A DNA stretch of 64,000 nt from Pectobacterium fontis (GCF_000803215.1 NZ_JSXC01000004.1:27342-91341); one strand, 5' to 3'; counted from the first letter of the stretch, positions 26,423 through 37,376 are shown. Numbers and translations: made by a program. Notes: generated by a model from the letters alone, not told the origin.

Positions 26423-27472
26423 TCAGGCACTCAGCGTGGCGTTATCAATGACGAAACGGTATTTCACATCGCCTTTGAGCATCCGCTCATAGGCTTCATT
26501 GATTTCATCGGCGCGAATCAACTCAATATCAGAAACAATCCCGTGTTCGGCACAGAAATCCAGCATTTCCTGCGTTTCAGGAATGCCGCCAATCATCGAT
26601 CCCGCCACGGTACGGCGTTTCATGATCAGGTTGAACACGTTGGGAGAAGGATGCGGTGATGCAGGCGCACCAACCAGCGTGAGCGCGCCATCTCGCTTCA
26701 GCAGCACTAAAAATGCATCCAGATCGTGCGGCGCAGCCACGGTGTTAAGGATTAAATCAAAACTGCCCGCATGTGCCGCCATTTCTTCTGCGTTGCGGGA
26801 AACAACCACGTCGTTCGCTCCCAGCGCTTTCGCGTCTGCACGCTTAGATTCAGACGTGGTGAATGCAACAACATGGGCACCCATCGCATGCGCCAGTTTG
26901 ATCCCCATATGACCCAGCCCGCCGATGCCGACCACGCCGACCTTCTTGCCCGACCCCGCATTCCAGTGCCGTAGCGGTGAATAGGTGGTAATGCCCGCAC
27001 ACAGCAGCGGCGCAACGGCAGCCAACTCCGCCTCCGGGTGACGAACACGCAGCACATAGCGCTCATGCACGACGATGTGCTGAGAGTAGCCGCCGAGCGT
27101 CCAGCCGGGTTCATCTGCCGTCGGGCCGTTATAAGTGCCGACCATGCCATCACAGTAGTTTTCTAAGCCGTCATCGCACTCTTCGCAGTGCCGACAACTG
27201 TCTACAATGCAGCCGATACCCACCAGATCGCCCGTTTTAAAGGTGGAGACATGCGCCCCTACCGCTGATACCCGTCCGACAATTTCATGACCGGGTACGC
27301 AGGGAAACTGTGTGCCTGCCCATTCAGCACGCACCTGATGCAGATCTGAGTGACAGATACCGCAGTAGGCAATCTCAATCTGGACATCGTGGGCACCCGG
27401 CGCACGCCGGACGATCTGCAACGGTTCAAGCGGTTTATCGCCCGCGTGGGCACCATAGGCGTGTACAAGCAT
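26423..27472 (-). CDS. Zinc-dependent alcohol dehydrogenase/aldehyde reductase (YahK-like)
   Basis: This 349-residue medium-chain dehydrogenase has its catalytic zinc site in YCGICHSDLHQVRAEW with the GHEIVGRVSAVG motif. The structural zinc cysteines are in DSCRHCEECDDGLENYC. The NADP-binding GIGGLGHMGIKLAHAMGAHV follows, and the C-terminal half is complete. The sequence is of the YahK/cinnamyl-alcohol dehydrogenase type, which reduces a broad range of aldehydes. It stands alone, upstream of accB in the same direction but separated by 239 bp. Confidence 0.92.
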   Translation of the reverse strand: MLVHAYGAHAGDKPLEPLQIVRRAPGAHDVQIEIAYCGICHSDLHQVRAEWAGTQFPCVPGHEIVGRVSAVGAHVSTFKTGDLVGIGCIVDSCRHCEECDDGLENYCDGMVGTYNGPTADEPGWTLGGYSQHIVVHERYVLRVRHPEAELAAVAPLLCAGITTYSPLRHWNAGSGKKVGVVGIGGLGHMGIKLAHAMGAHVVAFTTSESKRADAKALGANDVVVSRNAEEMAAHAGSFDLILNTVAAPHDLDAFLVLLKRDGALTLVGAPASPHPSPNVFNLIMKRRTVAGSMIGGIPETQEMLDFCAEHGIVSDIELIRADEINEAYERMLKGDVKYRFVIDNATLSA

Positions 27473-27763
27473 GGCTATTTCCTTTTCTGTTGAGAAACCG
27501 ATTCGTGGGAGAGTCGATTGTGTTGAAAATAGATGGTGTTGAAAATAGATTGAGTAAGAAACAAACTATTTTCCCTCATTCCCCCAGCAAACAGGTATAG
27601 CATTTCCCCGGTTTTCTTGCCTGATCCTCCATTTTTTCATGTACACGCTATCGCCTTCGGAAGCTCGGCTTATCACTATCGGGCAGGAGTTGGCGCACGG
27701 GCAACGGCATGCACCCTACGGGGTTATGTAGGACTGCGTATTATCTGTTGTCACCCGTTAGCC

Positions 27764-28582
27764 CTACGCCGCCATTTCGCGTTTGAACACCTCCAGCGTG
27801 TGCGCCTTGACGCGAATGAACTCAGGATCGCTCATCGCCTCCGCCCCGCGTGGACGCGCTAACGTAAATGGCACAATCTCCGACACCGTGGTGGGCCGAC
27901 GCGTCAGCAGCAAGATTTCATCCGCCAGAAACACCGCATCTTCTAAATCGTGTGACACGATGACCATCGTCACACCGGTCGCCAGTTGAACCTCTTGCAG
28001 CTTGTCGCGGATGAACAGCGTCATTTCAAAATCCAGCGCAGAGAACGGTTCATCCAGAAACATCACCTCTGGCCCCGTCGCCAGCGCCCGCATGATACAG
28101 ACCGTCTGCTGCTGCCCGCCCGATAGCTCATACGGATAACGCTGAAGATCGAAGCGAATATCAAACATCGCGATCAATTCATCCATCCGCGTCTGCACGT
28201 CATGCTTGCTCATTCCGCTGCGCACCAACGGGTAAGCAATATTCTTCCAGGCGCTCATCCAGGGAAACAGCGCATCACGATAGTTTTGAAACACATAGCC
28301 AATGCGAGTTTCCGCCAGCGTTTTACCGTCAAACAGGATATCGCCGCTATCGACGGGGATCAGCCCGGCAATCATGTTCATCAGTGTCGATTTACCACAG
28401 CCGTTCGGCCCGAAAATCGACACGATCTTGCCGCGCGGCAAATCCAGATTCAGATCGGTATACAGCGGTTGCCCCGCAAACGACTTGTTCAACCCGCGAA
28501 TGGTGACGTGGGTGTTCGGTGCCGGATACGGCGGCAGCGCGGTATCCGGTTTTTCCACTTGCGCTATGCTCGGTGTCATCAT
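27764..28582 (-). CDS. ABC transporter ATP-binding protein (nitrate/sulfonate/taurine type)
   Basis: This 272-residue ATPase of the SsuB/TauB/NrtD family has Walker A FGPNGCGKST, a signature reading LSGGQQQ (LSGGQQQTVCIMRAL) and Walker B VMFLDEPFSALD. It is coupled to the permease by a 4-bp overlap (ATGA). The variant after the signature (QQQTV rather than QQQRV) is within the family range. The 27473-27763 stretch beyond its stop contains no gene that I can see. Confidence 0.9.
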   Translation of the reverse strand: MMTPSIAQVEKPDTALPPYPAPNTHVTIRGLNKSFAGQPLYTDLNLDLPRGKIVSIFGPNGCGKSTLMNMIAGLIPVDSGDILFDGKTLAETRIGYVFQNYRDALFPWMSAWKNIAYPLVRSGMSKHDVQTRMDELIAMFDIRFDLQRYPYELSGGQQQTVCIMRALATGPEVMFLDEPFSALDFEMTLFIRDKLQEVQLATGVTMVIVSHDLEDAVFLADEILLLTRRPTTVSEIVPFTLARPRGAEAMSDPEFIRVKAHTLEVFKREMAA

Positions 28583-29343
28583 GCTTTGCCACTCCAGTGA
28601 ACAATTCGTTTCTCTACCACTAAAAACAGTACGTTAAGCAGATATCCCAGCGCGCCCGTAATCAGAATAGAGGCGTACATATCCCGAATATTAAACACCT
28701 GCTGCGCATCAATAATGCGGTGCCCCAACCCGGTTTCCGAGCCAATAAACATCTCCGCGACGATGACGATCACCAATGCCATCGACACCCCCGTACGCAG
28801 GCCGACAAAGGTTTGTGCCAGACTTTCCAGCAGCATAATGTCTTTGAAAATATGCCAGCGGGAAATCCCCATCACCTGTGCCGCCATCAGACGGGTTTTC
28901 TTGGCATTCATCACGCCATAGGCGCTGTTGAACAGAATCACCAGCACGGCGGCAAAGGCCGAAATCGCAATCTTATTCGCGTCGGTTATCCCGAAAATCA
29001 GCAAAAATAGCGGGATCAGTGCCGACGATGGCGTAGAGCGGAAGAAGTCGATCAGAAACTCCAGACTGCGATAAATCTTTTCATTACTGCCCAGAATCAC
29101 GCCCAACGGCACGCCAATCAGTGCGGCAAAACCAAAGGCGGCGAGCGTACGATATAGCGTCGCGCCAATATCCGTGCGCATGCTCGCATCCGCGAAGGAG
29201 TGGAACAGATAACCCAACGTATCGATCGGCGATGGCAATAAAATCGGATTCAGCCATTTCGCACTGACCGCCAACTGCCAAAAGAGAAACAGCAAAATCG
29301 GGCCGACAGCGGGCAGTAATTTAGACGTCCAATGCTGACGCAT
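28579..29343 (-). CDS. ABC transporter permease (nitrate/sulfonate/taurine type)
   Basis: This 254-residue inner-membrane permease has about six hydrophobic helices, the FRSTPSSALIPLFLLIFGI segment and the EAA-type loop LMAAQVMGISRWHIFKDIMLLESLAQTFVGLRTG. It forms a three-gene operon with the ATPase (overlapping) and the Tat-exported binding protein (15 bp upstream). Confidence 0.9.
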   Translation of the reverse strand: MRQHWTSKLLPAVGPILLFLFWQLAVSAKWLNPILLPSPIDTLGYLFHSFADASMRTDIGATLYRTLAAFGFAALIGVPLGVILGSNEKIYRSLEFLIDFFRSTPSSALIPLFLLIFGITDANKIAISAFAAVLVILFNSAYGVMNAKKTRLMAAQVMGISRWHIFKDIMLLESLAQTFVGLRTGVSMALVIVIVAEMFIGSETGLGHRIIDAQQVFNIRDMYASILITGALGYLLNVLFLVVEKRIVHWSGKA

Positions 29344-29358
29344 AATCGAGATCCTCCC

Positions 29359-30378
29359 TTAAGGCTGATAAATCAGGCTGCTGACATCCACCGGTTGACG
29401 GAAGATCTTTCTTTCAGTGAACACATCGTAAAACTTCTGGAACCACGCCAGATTGTCGCCGTTGAGTTCGTCATACATAACAAACCCCGGCAACGGCACC
29501 TCTTTGCTCAACTCGGCTTCAATGCTGGTGTAGCCGGTAATATGTTCACGCGCCGCTTCTGGATTTTGCTGAATAAACTGAACGGATTTGGCATACGCCT
29601 GTGTGAACGTTTTGGCCTCCGCCGCACGACTACTGATAAAACTGCTATTGAGTGCCGCCGCGCCACCAAACCACGGTGCATCGGGATTACCGAGCACATA
29701 GCGGGAGATCACCCCGGTTTCCAACGTACGTGACAACCCCTTTAATCGCCCCACTGTTCCCGTCGGTTCGAGTGTGTAGACGCCGTCAATCTGCCCGGCA
29801 GCCAGCGCAGCCACATGTTGTCCGACCGGTAATTCCGTCACGCGCAGTTCATCCGCCGTAAAACCGTTTTTCTCCAGAATGATTTTAGTCATCACCACAT
29901 TCTGAATACCTGGCCCACAGGCAATACGTCTGCCTTTCAGTTCCGCGATACTTTTTACGTCGCTGTTTAACGGCACCAGAAACTCATCCAACACCATCTT
30001 GTGATTCGACGGGTTCGAACAAATAATCTTGAACAGACCGGGAGAGGTAATTTCCCCTAATCCCAATGCGCCCGTGGCGGTTCCGTTGGCGCAACCATGT
30101 ATACGGCCTGTCATCATCCCTTCGACAATCTGCTGCGGGCTGGCGAATTTCACGGCTCTGACATTCAGTCCCGCCTCTTTGAAAAAGCCCCGTTCAACGC
30201 CCACATACAAGGGTAAACCGCCGACAATCGGCCAGTAACCGATACGAATTTCTTCCCCTTCTGCGGCGAAAGCGAATCCCGGCAGCACGCTGCTTAACGT
30301 CAACGCCCCCGCGCTAACGGCTGACCATTTCATAAGCTGCCGACGTTTATGATCAATCTTGTCATTGTTATTTTTCAT
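29359..30378 (-). CDS. ABC transporter binding protein of NMT1/SsuA type, Tat signal
   Basis: This 339-residue periplasmic binding protein starts with an apparent twin-arginine signal: KRRQLMKW, then a hydrophobic stretch ending in GFAFA. The mature part shows IRIGYWPIVGGLPLYVGVERGFFKEAGL, the pattern of NMT1/SsuA-like proteins that bind sulfonates, nitrate, pyrimidine precursors or similar compounds. The actual ligand cannot be told. It is the first gene of the operon, and a symmetric operator-like site lies 86 bp upstream. Confidence 0.88.
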   Translation of the reverse strand: MKNNNDKIDHKRRQLMKWSAVSAGALTLSSVLPGFAFAAEGEEIRIGYWPIVGGLPLYVGVERGFFKEAGLNVRAVKFASPQQIVEGMMTGRIHGCANGTATGALGLGEITSPGLFKIICSNPSNHKMVLDEFLVPLNSDVKSIAELKGRRIACGPGIQNVVMTKIILEKNGFTADELRVTELPVGQHVAALAAGQIDGVYTLEPTGTVGRLKGLSRTLETGVISRYVLGNPDAPWFGGAAALNSSFISSRAAEAKTFTQAYAKSVQFIQQNPEAAREHITGYTSIEAELSKEVPLPGFVMYDELNGDNLAWFQKFYDVFTERKIFRQPVDVSSLIYQP

Positions 30379-30463
30379 TGTGTTTCCCCTTCAACGGTAA
30401 GCTAAAAAAAGCTGGCGATCACCAGCCTGAAAAGCCCGATCAGATCGAGTACCTGAGCCGCCG

Positions 30464-30481
30464 CATCTTGTACACAAGATG
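30464..30481. promoter_or_regulatory. Operator-like palindrome upstream of the Tat-exported binding protein gene
   Basis: The 18-bp CATCTTGT-AC-ACAAGATG has perfect 8-nt arms and resembles GntR-family operators built on CTTGTATACAAG. It lies in the 30379-30704 gap between this operon and the divergent DUF1963 gene, and could control either. No GntR gene is seen in the window. Confidence 0.5.
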
Positions 30482-30704
30482 GTATATAAGACTAAGCACA
30501 GGCCGTGCCATGTTTATCCGCACCGTAAAAACCCGTTTATTTCGCTATTTTCACGACGTGATCGCACCAGAAGAAGGCAAGACGTTACAAAAATGCATTA
30601 CGAGTGATGCAAAGCCCCTCATCTCCAGTCAATCGTTCTCATGCAAGAAGAGGAAAATATGGCATCATGAAAACGCGATCTCTTTTCTACGTTAGGAACG
30701 TGCT

Positions 30705-32363
30705 ATGCCAACCATCTACACGGATGTTTTATCCATTGATTTCCCAGCGATCTTCACTTCTGTTGAGCCACACGGGCAAGGTATCATCGGCCAGTACGCT
30801 GCTGACGATAATATTGTGGTGGTGGATATTTATCCGATTGACCGGGAATTACTCCACCGAGTAGAAACCGGGCAAACCGATCGATACCGAACGTTTTGCG
30901 GCAAAATCTATGGGCCACTCACCTGGCTGGAAGAGAAAACATTATCCCTTGGCAATGATCACGCCATCCTGATGACGGCTGAGGGGATTTATGGTTACGC
31001 CTATATGTTTGCTTTCGTCCGGTTGACGGATACGGTTTGTCTTTTTTCCGGCGCATACTGTCCGATAGATAGCCAACACGATCACTTCATCGCCATAGAA
31101 ACGGCGCTACGTAGCCTGCGCATTATCACCACTGAGCCAGACATGGCGTTCGACGCTCACCTTCATGCCCTGAAACCGCAAGAAAATACGGAACCCCCCG
31201 CAGTAAAAGAAAATGAGAGCAAAACCGTTCGGAAAAATGAGCGAACCGGCCTCTATCCCAATACGCCAACTGACCCCACGTTGCTCCCGTTTTTGGCAGA
31301 AAATTCATCACTACGCCAGCACCTTTTCCACGCGCGACTGGCGTCTGGTGTTCCTTCTCATATCACCCACGCCATCGCGGGTACGCTGCGTAGTAGCATC
31401 GATTTCTATCACGGAGCAGAAGATGACCAGAGTGTACTGGGTCACCATCGATTAGGCGGATTACCCGATTTGCCTGCTGATATGTCTTATCCCTGTACCA
31501 ACGTCGACAAAGACACCTTGCTCAAAGATGAAGAATGCTGGCAAGAGGATGAGAATGAAGAAGGTATTTGTATTTTCCCCTGGGATGACCGCACACAGGC
31601 CTATCGTGTACCGTTGGAATTTATTGCACAGCTAGACTGCGCTGATTTAGCGCCGTTGCAAGAGTATCTGCCGCGTGAAGGCACCCTATTCTTCTTTTTG
31701 GAATGCGCCAGCAGCCCGTTGACCACCAGAGGAAAGGTGATTTACGTGCCGGATGTCGCCGCTTTATGCAGCGGCGCACGCTTTGCCGACCTTGCGTTCA
31801 ATGACGAAAAGACACTAGGGCAGAAACCCGCGTTCAAACTGCATCCAAGAGCCAGCGTAGCCGTACCCAGTTTTTACGCGTTGAGACAAAATCCGCATCT
31901 TGAGGCAATGCTATGTTCACGGCTCAGTCCGGCGCAACAGGCAGAGTTGGATGATAAGGTCTACGACGATGCATTAAGTCACCTTGATTTTGCTGAATAT
32001 TACGCCTGGCAGTTGAGACGATTGGGGGAATTTAATGTGTTGCCTGGTAGCCAGGCCACGGAAGAGCAACTCGTCTGGATGATGAAGCAGGACATGCTAC
32101 CGTCAAACTTTCCACTTGATGCCCCCTTGCCCGAATACAGCGGTATTGCCCGAGTCAACGGCTGCGGTTTCAGCCAACATGAATTACCCGAATTACAGGC
32201 AGCCCAGACCTGTGGCGGTGAAGCACAGGACTGGCTGGTACTGTTTCAGGTCGATCTGGCTGGGCAATTTCAGTGGGATGATGGCAGGCTCAACTTCATC
32301 ATTCATCGCACCGACCTTGCAGCACAACGCTTCGACCGGATATTCCTCGTCTGCGACTACTGA
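30705..32363 (+). CDS. DUF1963 (YwqG-like) protein with an extra N-terminal domain
   Basis: This 552-residue cytoplasmic protein of unknown function has two parts. Residues 1 to about 190 form a domain I do not recognise, acidic and without membrane segments. From about 240 onward the DUF1963/YwqG pattern appears: HHRLGGLPDLPADMSYP, FIAQLDCADLAPLQEYLPREGTLFFFLE and the ending DWLVLFQVDLAGQFQWDDGRLNFIIHRTDL. Such proteins are found scattered beside metabolic or toxin genes. No function should be assigned. It is a single gene bounded by a strong terminator. Confidence 0.8.
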   Translation: MPTIYTDVLSIDFPAIFTSVEPHGQGIIGQYAADDNIVVVDIYPIDRELLHRVETGQTDRYRTFCGKIYGPLTWLEEKTLSLGNDHAILMTAEGIYGYAYMFAFVRLTDTVCLFSGAYCPIDSQHDHFIAIETALRSLRIITTEPDMAFDAHLHALKPQENTEPPAVKENESKTVRKNERTGLYPNTPTDPTLLPFLAENSSLRQHLFHARLASGVPSHITHAIAGTLRSSIDFYHGAEDDQSVLGHHRLGGLPDLPADMSYPCTNVDKDTLLKDEECWQEDENEEGICIFPWDDRTQAYRVPLEFIAQLDCADLAPLQEYLPREGTLFFFLECASSPLTTRGKVIYVPDVAALCSGARFADLAFNDEKTLGQKPAFKLHPRASVAVPSFYALRQNPHLEAMLCSRLSPAQQAELDDKVYDDALSHLDFAEYYAWQLRRLGEFNVLPGSQATEEQLVWMMKQDMLPSNFPLDAPLPEYSGIARVNGCGFSQHELPELQAAQTCGGEAQDWLVLFQVDLAGQFQWDDGRLNFIIHRTDLAAQRFDRIFLVCDY

Positions 32364-32380
32364 AAACCACGCGGGAGGTC

Positions 32381-32414
32381 GTAATACAGCGCTACCAATG
32401 TAGCGCTGTATTAC
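32381..32414. terminator. Hairpin between the convergent DUF1963 and acrD genes
   Basis: A perfect 14-bp stem (GTAATACAGCGCTA and its complement) with a 6-nt loop lies 17 bp after the DUF1963 stop and 30 bp before the acrD stop. The T-tract is weak, so it probably acts on both strands as a strong hairpin. Confidence 0.75.
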
Positions 32415-32444
32415 GCTGGTTTACTGTGGCGCAGGCAGCCACTG

Positions 32445-35400
32445 TCATTCCTTCTCTTTTAGCGGAAAACGGCGACGTACGACGACGAAGAACAGCGGCA
32501 CGAAAAAGACGGCGAGGAAGGTCGCCGTCAACATGCCGCCGATCACCCCCGTACCCACAGCATGTTGACTCGCCGAGCCTGCACCGCTGCTGGTCGCCAT
32601 CGGCAGGACGCCGAAGACAAACGCCAATGACGTCATCAAGATCGGTCGCAGTCGCTGGCGGGACGCCTCCAGCGTGGCCTCAACCAGATCTTTGCCTTTC
32701 TGGTTCATCTCATTAGCGAATTCCACAATCAGAATGGCGTTTTTTGCCGATAGCCCGACCACCGTCAGTAGCCCAACCTGAAAATAGACATCGTTTTCCA
32801 AGCCACGCGCCCAGGTCGCCACCAGCGCACCCAACACGCCCATGGGCACCACCAGCATGACGGAAAACGGCACCGTCCAGCTTTCATAGAGCGCAGCCAG
32901 ACACAAAAACACCACCAGTAGCGAAACCGCATACAGCGCGGGTGCCTGCGCGCCGCTCAGGCGCTCCTGCAACGACATGCCCGTCCACTGCACCCCAAAC
33001 CCTTCCGGTAGCGTCGCCACCAGCGATTCCATCACCTTCATCGCCGTACCGGTACTGACGCCCGGCATCGCCTCACCGACAATATTCAGCGAGGAATAGC
33101 CGTTGTACCGCTCAAGGCGTGGCGATCCGGTTTCCCAAACGGTCTGCGCAAACGCGCTAAACGGCACCATGCCGCCACTGTTGTTGCGCACATACCATTT
33201 ACCGATATCGTCCGGCAGCATACGGAACGTTGCCGCCGCCTGAACGTAGACGCGTTTAACCCGTCCACGATCGAGAAAATCATTAACATACGTTGAGCCC
33301 CAGGCAGTTCTCAGCGTGCTGTTAATGTCATCCACCGACACGCCCAGCGCCTGTGCTTTACGCTGATCGATGTAAATCCGTAGTTGCGCACTGTCATCCA
33401 GACCGTTGTGGCGCACGCGCGTCAGTTCAGGATTGCTGTCAGCCAGATTCAGCAGTTGCTCTCGCGCCGCCATCAGCGCATCGTGCCCTAATCCCGCCCG
33501 ATCTTGTAACTGCATCTCGAAACCTGCCGCGCTTCCCAGCCCGTTAATCGACGGCGGGCTGCTGGCGAACACGCGCGCCTCCTTGATATCGCGAAAGGCT
33601 TTGGTCGCACGTTCGATAACGGCAAACGAACTGCGCTCCGGTGTGGTGCGCTCGTTCCAGTCTTTGAGACGCACAAACAGACGCGCCACGTTTTGTCCGT
33701 TTCCACCCGGCCCTGAGCCAATGGTGGAAAAGACCGACGTCACGGTGTCCTTTTCCTGCGTGAGGTAGTACTGCTCGATCCTGCTGACCACCTGTAAGGT
33801 CTGCTGCTGCGTTGAACCCGGCGGTAGCTGCACCTGTGTCGTGAATACGCCCCGATCTTCCTGCGGCAAGAACGAGGTCGGCAGCCGAAAAAACAGGAAG
33901 GCCATCACTCCGATGATGCCCATATACAGCAGCAGCCAGCGCCCGCTGCTGACCAATATCTTGCCGACGCCACGCTCATACTTCAGCGACGTCCGGGTAA
34001 AATGCCGGTTAAACCAGCCAAAAAAGCCTTTGCGACCGTGGTGTTGCCCCTTAGCAAGCGGCTTGAGCAACGTCGCACACAACGCGGGCGTCAGCGTCAT
34101 CGCCACCAGCACCGACAAAATCATTGAGGTGACAATAGTGATAGAGAACTGACGGTAAATCGCTCCCGTGGTGCCACCAAAGAAAGCCATCGGTACAAAC
34201 ACGGCTGACAGCACCAGCGCAATCCCGACCAGCGCCCCCTGCACCTGCCCCATCGATTTACGCGTTGCCTCCCGTGGCGATAGCCCTTCTTCGCTCATCA
34301 CCCGCTCGACGTTCTCCACCACCACAATAGCGTCGTCCACCAGCAAGCCGATTGCCAGCACCATCGCGAACATCGTCAGCGTATTCAGGCTAAAACCACA
34401 GGCGTACAGCACGGCAAACGTACCGAGCAACACCACCGGCACCGCAATTGTAGGAATCAGCGTGGCGCGGAAATTCTGCAAGAACAGGTACATCACCAGA
34501 AAGACCAGCAGCACCGCTTCAAATAGGGTTTTGACCACATCGGTGATAGAGGCTTTCACAAAAGGGGAGGTTTCGAAGGCGATTTTGGCTTCCAGCCCGT
34601 GTGGAAAGTACTGCGACAGTTCCTCAATACGTTCCCTGACACGCTTATCCGTTTCCAGCTCATTCGCACCAGACGCCAGCGTCACCCCCAAACCAGAAGC
34701 AGACTGACCGTTGAAACGACTGAGCAAATCGTAGCGTTCGGCACCAAGCTCGACTTCCGCGACATTGCCGAGCGTAACGGCAGAGCCATCCTGATTGACG
34801 CGCAGCGTGATATCACGGAACTGCTGTGGCGTCTGTAGCAACGATTGCGCGTTGATCGTCGCGTTCAGCGCCTGATTATCCACCGACGGTACGCCGCCGA
34901 TCTGTCCTACCGAAACCTGACTGTTCTGCGATTCGATGGCACGAACCACGTCGCTGGTGGTCAGCGCATAATCCATCAGTTTGGCCGGATCCAGCCAGAT
35001 GCGCATCGCATACTGCGATCCATAAGCAGAAACCTCGCCCACCCCGCTGATACGGCTAATCGGTTCCTGAATATTGGTCGCGACATAATCGGCAATATCC
35101 TGTTTGTCCATGCTGTTGTCGGTGGAGACAAATGCCACCATCAGGATATTGGTATCACCCGCTTTACTGACGGTGACGCCCTGCTGCTGCACTTCTTGCG
35201 GTAACCTGCGGGTGGCGGATTGAAGCTGGTTTTGCACCTGTTGACGGGCTTCATCGGGGTCAGTACCGGCCTCGAAGGTCAGCATAATTCGGGCTTGACC
35301 GGTATTGCTGCTGTCCGAAGACATATACATCAGGTTATCCAGCCCGGTCATGCTCTGCTCAATCACCTGTGTAACGGTATTTTCCAGCGTCTGCGCCGAC

Positions 35401-35555
35401 GCGCCGGGGTAGCTCGCCGTGATCCGCACGCTGGGCGGTGCCAGATCGGGATACTGTTCCAGTGGCAATGACTTGATCGCCAGCATACCGCACAGGCTGA
35501 GAAGAATCGCCAACACCCACGCAAAAATAGGACGGTCGACAAAAAAATTCGCCAT
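32445..35555 (-). CDS. acrD: RND multidrug efflux pump AcrD
   Basis: This 1036-residue inner-membrane proton-drug antiporter follows E. coli AcrD nearly throughout. It has the N-terminal [39 protein letters not shown] with the proton-relay aspartates, and the C-terminal [16 protein letters not shown]. The start at 35555 matches AcrD; an upstream in-frame ATG adds 18 unrelated residues. No membrane-fusion or outer-membrane gene is adjacent, as in E. coli, where AcrD borrows AcrA and TolC. Confidence 0.94.
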   Translation of the reverse strand: MANFFVDRPIFAWVLAILLSLCGMLAIKSLPLEQYPDLAPPSVRITASYPGASAQTLENTVTQVIEQSMTGLDNLMYMSSDSSNTGQARIMLTFEAGTDPDEARQQVQNQLQSATRRLPQEVQQQGVTVSKAGDTNILMVAFVSTDNSMDKQDIADYVATNIQEPISRISGVGEVSAYGSQYAMRIWLDPAKLMDYALTTSDVVRAIESQNSQVSVGQIGGVPSVDNQALNATINAQSLLQTPQQFRDITLRVNQDGSAVTLGNVAEVELGAERYDLLSRFNGQSASGLGVTLASGANELETDKRVRERIEELSQYFPHGLEAKIAFETSPFVKASITDVVKTLFEAVLLVFLVMYLFLQNFRATLIPTIAVPVVLLGTFAVLYACGFSLNTLTMFAMVLAIGLLVDDAIVVVENVERVMSEEGLSPREATRKSMGQVQGALVGIALVLSAVFVPMAFFGGTTGAIYRQFSITIVTSMILSVLVAMTLTPALCATLLKPLAKGQHHGRKGFFGWFNRHFTRTSLKYERGVGKILVSSGRWLLLYMGIIGVMAFLFFRLPTSFLPQEDRGVFTTQVQLPPGSTQQQTLQVVSRIEQYYLTQEKDTVTSVFSTIGSGPGGNGQNVARLFVRLKDWNERTTPERSSFAVIERATKAFRDIKEARVFASSPPSINGLGSAAGFEMQLQDRAGLGHDALMAAREQLLNLADSNPELTRVRHNGLDDSAQLRIYIDQRKAQALGVSVDDINSTLRTAWGSTYVNDFLDRGRVKRVYVQAAATFRMLPDDIGKWYVRNNSGGMVPFSAFAQTVWETGSPRLERYNGYSSLNIVGEAMPGVSTGTAMKVMESLVATLPEGFGVQWTGMSLQERLSGAQAPALYAVSLLVVFLCLAALYESWTVPFSVMLVVPMGVLGALVATWARGLENDVYFQVGLLTVVGLSAKNAILIVEFANEMNQKGKDLVEATLEASRQRLRPILMTSLAFVFGVLPMATSSGAGSASQHAVGTGVIGGMLTATFLAVFFVPLFFVVVRRRFPLKEKE

Positions 35556-35662
35556 CGCTTCTACACTCCTCAGCCATATTTTAACGTAGCTGCTCCATGC
35601 GCAGCCCACTTATGATCAAGCGGAATAGCTTCACCAGCCCCAGAAAAAACCCTGCGCACAGG

Positions 35663-35778
35663 GTAATGCTGGTCACTTCAGCATGGATTTAGGGGGGAAA
35701 CACGGTCATGAGGTTCCCATAGGGATGCCTCACACCGTGTTTCCCCCGGTATCTCGATCCTGAAATGACCGACATGAT
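35663..35778. repeat. MITE-like palindromic repeat, copy B (full length)
   Basis: This 116-bp element lies between acrD and bioH. The core is a large hairpin (35693-35747) with a perfect 14-bp outer stem from GGGGGAAACACGGT and inner GAGG/CCTC and CCC/GGG pairings. The two ends are imperfect inverted repeats of each other (GGTCA, TTCAG and GATTTA/GAGATA positions agree). Read in reverse it aligns end to end with 8943-9057. No target duplication is evident here. The remainder of 35556-35861 shows no gene. Confidence 0.78.
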
Positions 35779-35861
35779 GTATATCGGGTGACAAATTACC
35801 TTAACCGCCGACATCAGCTAAATCGTGGAGAAATTGAGGAGAAAATGTAAATAATCGTCGG

Positions 35862-36629
35862 CTACCCCTGAGCGAATGCGATCACCAGCTCGGTAAAAAC
35901 ATCAGGGTGCGAAATAAACGGCGCGTGCGCAGCCTTTGGCATCACTACCGCGGTCGAATTCGCCCATTCGTCATCCAGCAATCCGGCAACGTTACGCGGC
36001 ACCAGTCCGTCTAACGCACCATAGAGCCGCAGGAACGGCACGGTCAGATCGGCTAACGGCTGGCGCAAATCCGCTTCACGCAGAATGGCCAGCCCGCCGT
36101 TTAATACCTCAACGGACGGCATCGGCTGTTCCAGCACCACGTTTTTTAACAGCCGGGCATCCTGCCGTGCGCTGTCCGTTCCCAACGTTTGCAGCGCCAG
36201 AAACCGTTCGACCGTGCGCCGGAAATCCTCACTGAGTTGCTGCTGAAAGCCCTGTAATATGTCCGGCTTGATACCCGGCCAGCCGTCCTGCGCGCTGAAG
36301 CAAGGTGAGGACGCCACGGTAATCAGCTTTTCCACGCGCGCAGGCGCGCGCAGTGCAATCTGGCTAGCGACTAATCCGCCCAGTGACCACCCGAGCCAAA
36401 CGGCGCGTTGTGGTGCCTGCGCCACGACCTTCTCCGCCATGTCACCCAGCGACATCGGCCCGAATCCCTGGCTTCTGCCATAGCCCGGCAGATCGACCAA
36501 GTGCAGACGAAAATGCGGCGCAAGTCGCGTAACAATGCTCTGCCATACCTGCGCATTCAGCCCCCATCCGTGCAGCAACACAAGATCCGTTTTCCCTGCA
36601 CCTTCAGTCTGCCAATACAACACCGCCAT
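35862..36629 (-). CDS. bioH: Pimeloyl-ACP methyl ester carboxylesterase BioH
   Basis: This 255-residue alpha/beta-hydrolase removes the methyl group from pimeloyl-ACP methyl ester in biotin synthesis. The nucleophile Ser82 lies in [12 protein letters not shown], the oxyanion region in [12 protein letters not shown], and the catalytic histidine in [12 protein letters not shown] near the C-terminus. Length and motif positions match E. coli BioH. It is divergent from gntX, as in E. coli. Confidence 0.94.
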   Translation of the reverse strand: MAVLYWQTEGAGKTDLVLLHGWGLNAQVWQSIVTRLAPHFRLHLVDLPGYGRSQGFGPMSLGDMAEKVVAQAPQRAVWLGWSLGGLVASQIALRAPARVEKLITVASSPCFSAQDGWPGIKPDILQGFQQQLSEDFRRTVERFLALQTLGTDSARQDARLLKNVVLEQPMPSVEVLNGGLAILREADLRQPLADLTVPFLRLYGALDGLVPRNVAGLLDDEWANSTAVVMPKAAHAPFISHPDVFTELVIAFAQG

Positions 36630-36674
36630 CCGTTATCTTCCTTACTCAGGGAAAAACATTTTTAGGGAAAGAAT

Positions 36675-37376
36675 ATGTTAACTATCGCCGCCCGCTGCTG
36701 GCTATGTTTATTACCGCTTCATCGCAGCCAGCAGGGAATTTGCTCATACTGTCAACGTCATTTACCTCGTTTACCAACCTGCTGCCCGCGCTGTGGTTTG
36801 CCCACGAGTGAGGCAACGCGCCAGTGCGGGCGCTGCCTGCAAAATCCGCCGCCCTGGCAATCCATGACGTTTCTCAGCGATTACGTGCCACCGTTCAATA
36901 CGCTGCTTAAGCATTTCAAGTTTCACGGCAAAACCGAGCTGGCAGCGGTACTCGCCCGACAGTTGCTGCTACGCTGGCAAATGGCCTACCGCGAGCGGAA
37001 ACTCAGCGGGCACATTCCTCTATTTCGCCCTGAACGCCTGTTCACCGTTCCCCTGCACCGCAACCGCCAGTGGCATCGTGGCTTCAATCAAACTGAGCTG
37101 ATCGCCCGCCCTCTCGCCCGCTGGTTAACCTGTGCTTACGATCCCCGTGAATTGCAGCGCACGCGGCGCACGCCGCTACAGCAAACGCTCAGCGCCAGCG
37201 CACGGCGGCACAATCTGCGGGGCGCATTTTCGTGTGATGTCACGCTGGCTGGGCAACAGGTGGTGTTACTGGACGATGTCGTCACGACGGGCAGTACCGC
37301 CGCCGAAATCAGCAGGCTGCTACTGGCTCAAGGCGCGGCGGGCGTTCAGGTCTGGTGTTTGTGCCGCACCTTGTAG
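36675..37376 (+). CDS. gntX: GntX/ComF-family phosphoribosyltransferase-like protein
   Basis: This 233-residue protein of the ComF/GntX family has an N-terminal zinc-ribbon-like cysteine cluster (CSYC, CPRCGLP, CGRCL). Its C-terminal phosphoribosyltransferase-type domain carries the PRPP loop VVLLDDVVTTGST. In competent species ComF is needed for DNA uptake; in enterobacteria homologues allow use of DNA as nutrient, and the GntX name is historical. It sits between bioH and nfuA, as in E. coli. Confidence 0.9.
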   Translation: MLTIAARCWLCLLPLHRSQQGICSYCQRHLPRLPTCCPRCGLPTSEATRQCGRCLQNPPPWQSMTFLSDYVPPFNTLLKHFKFHGKTELAAVLARQLLLRWQMAYRERKLSGHIPLFRPERLFTVPLHRNRQWHRGFNQTELIARPLARWLTCAYDPRELQRTRRTPLQQTLSASARRHNLRGAFSCDVTLAGQQVVLLDDVVTTGSTAAEISRLLLAQGAAGVQVWCLCRTL

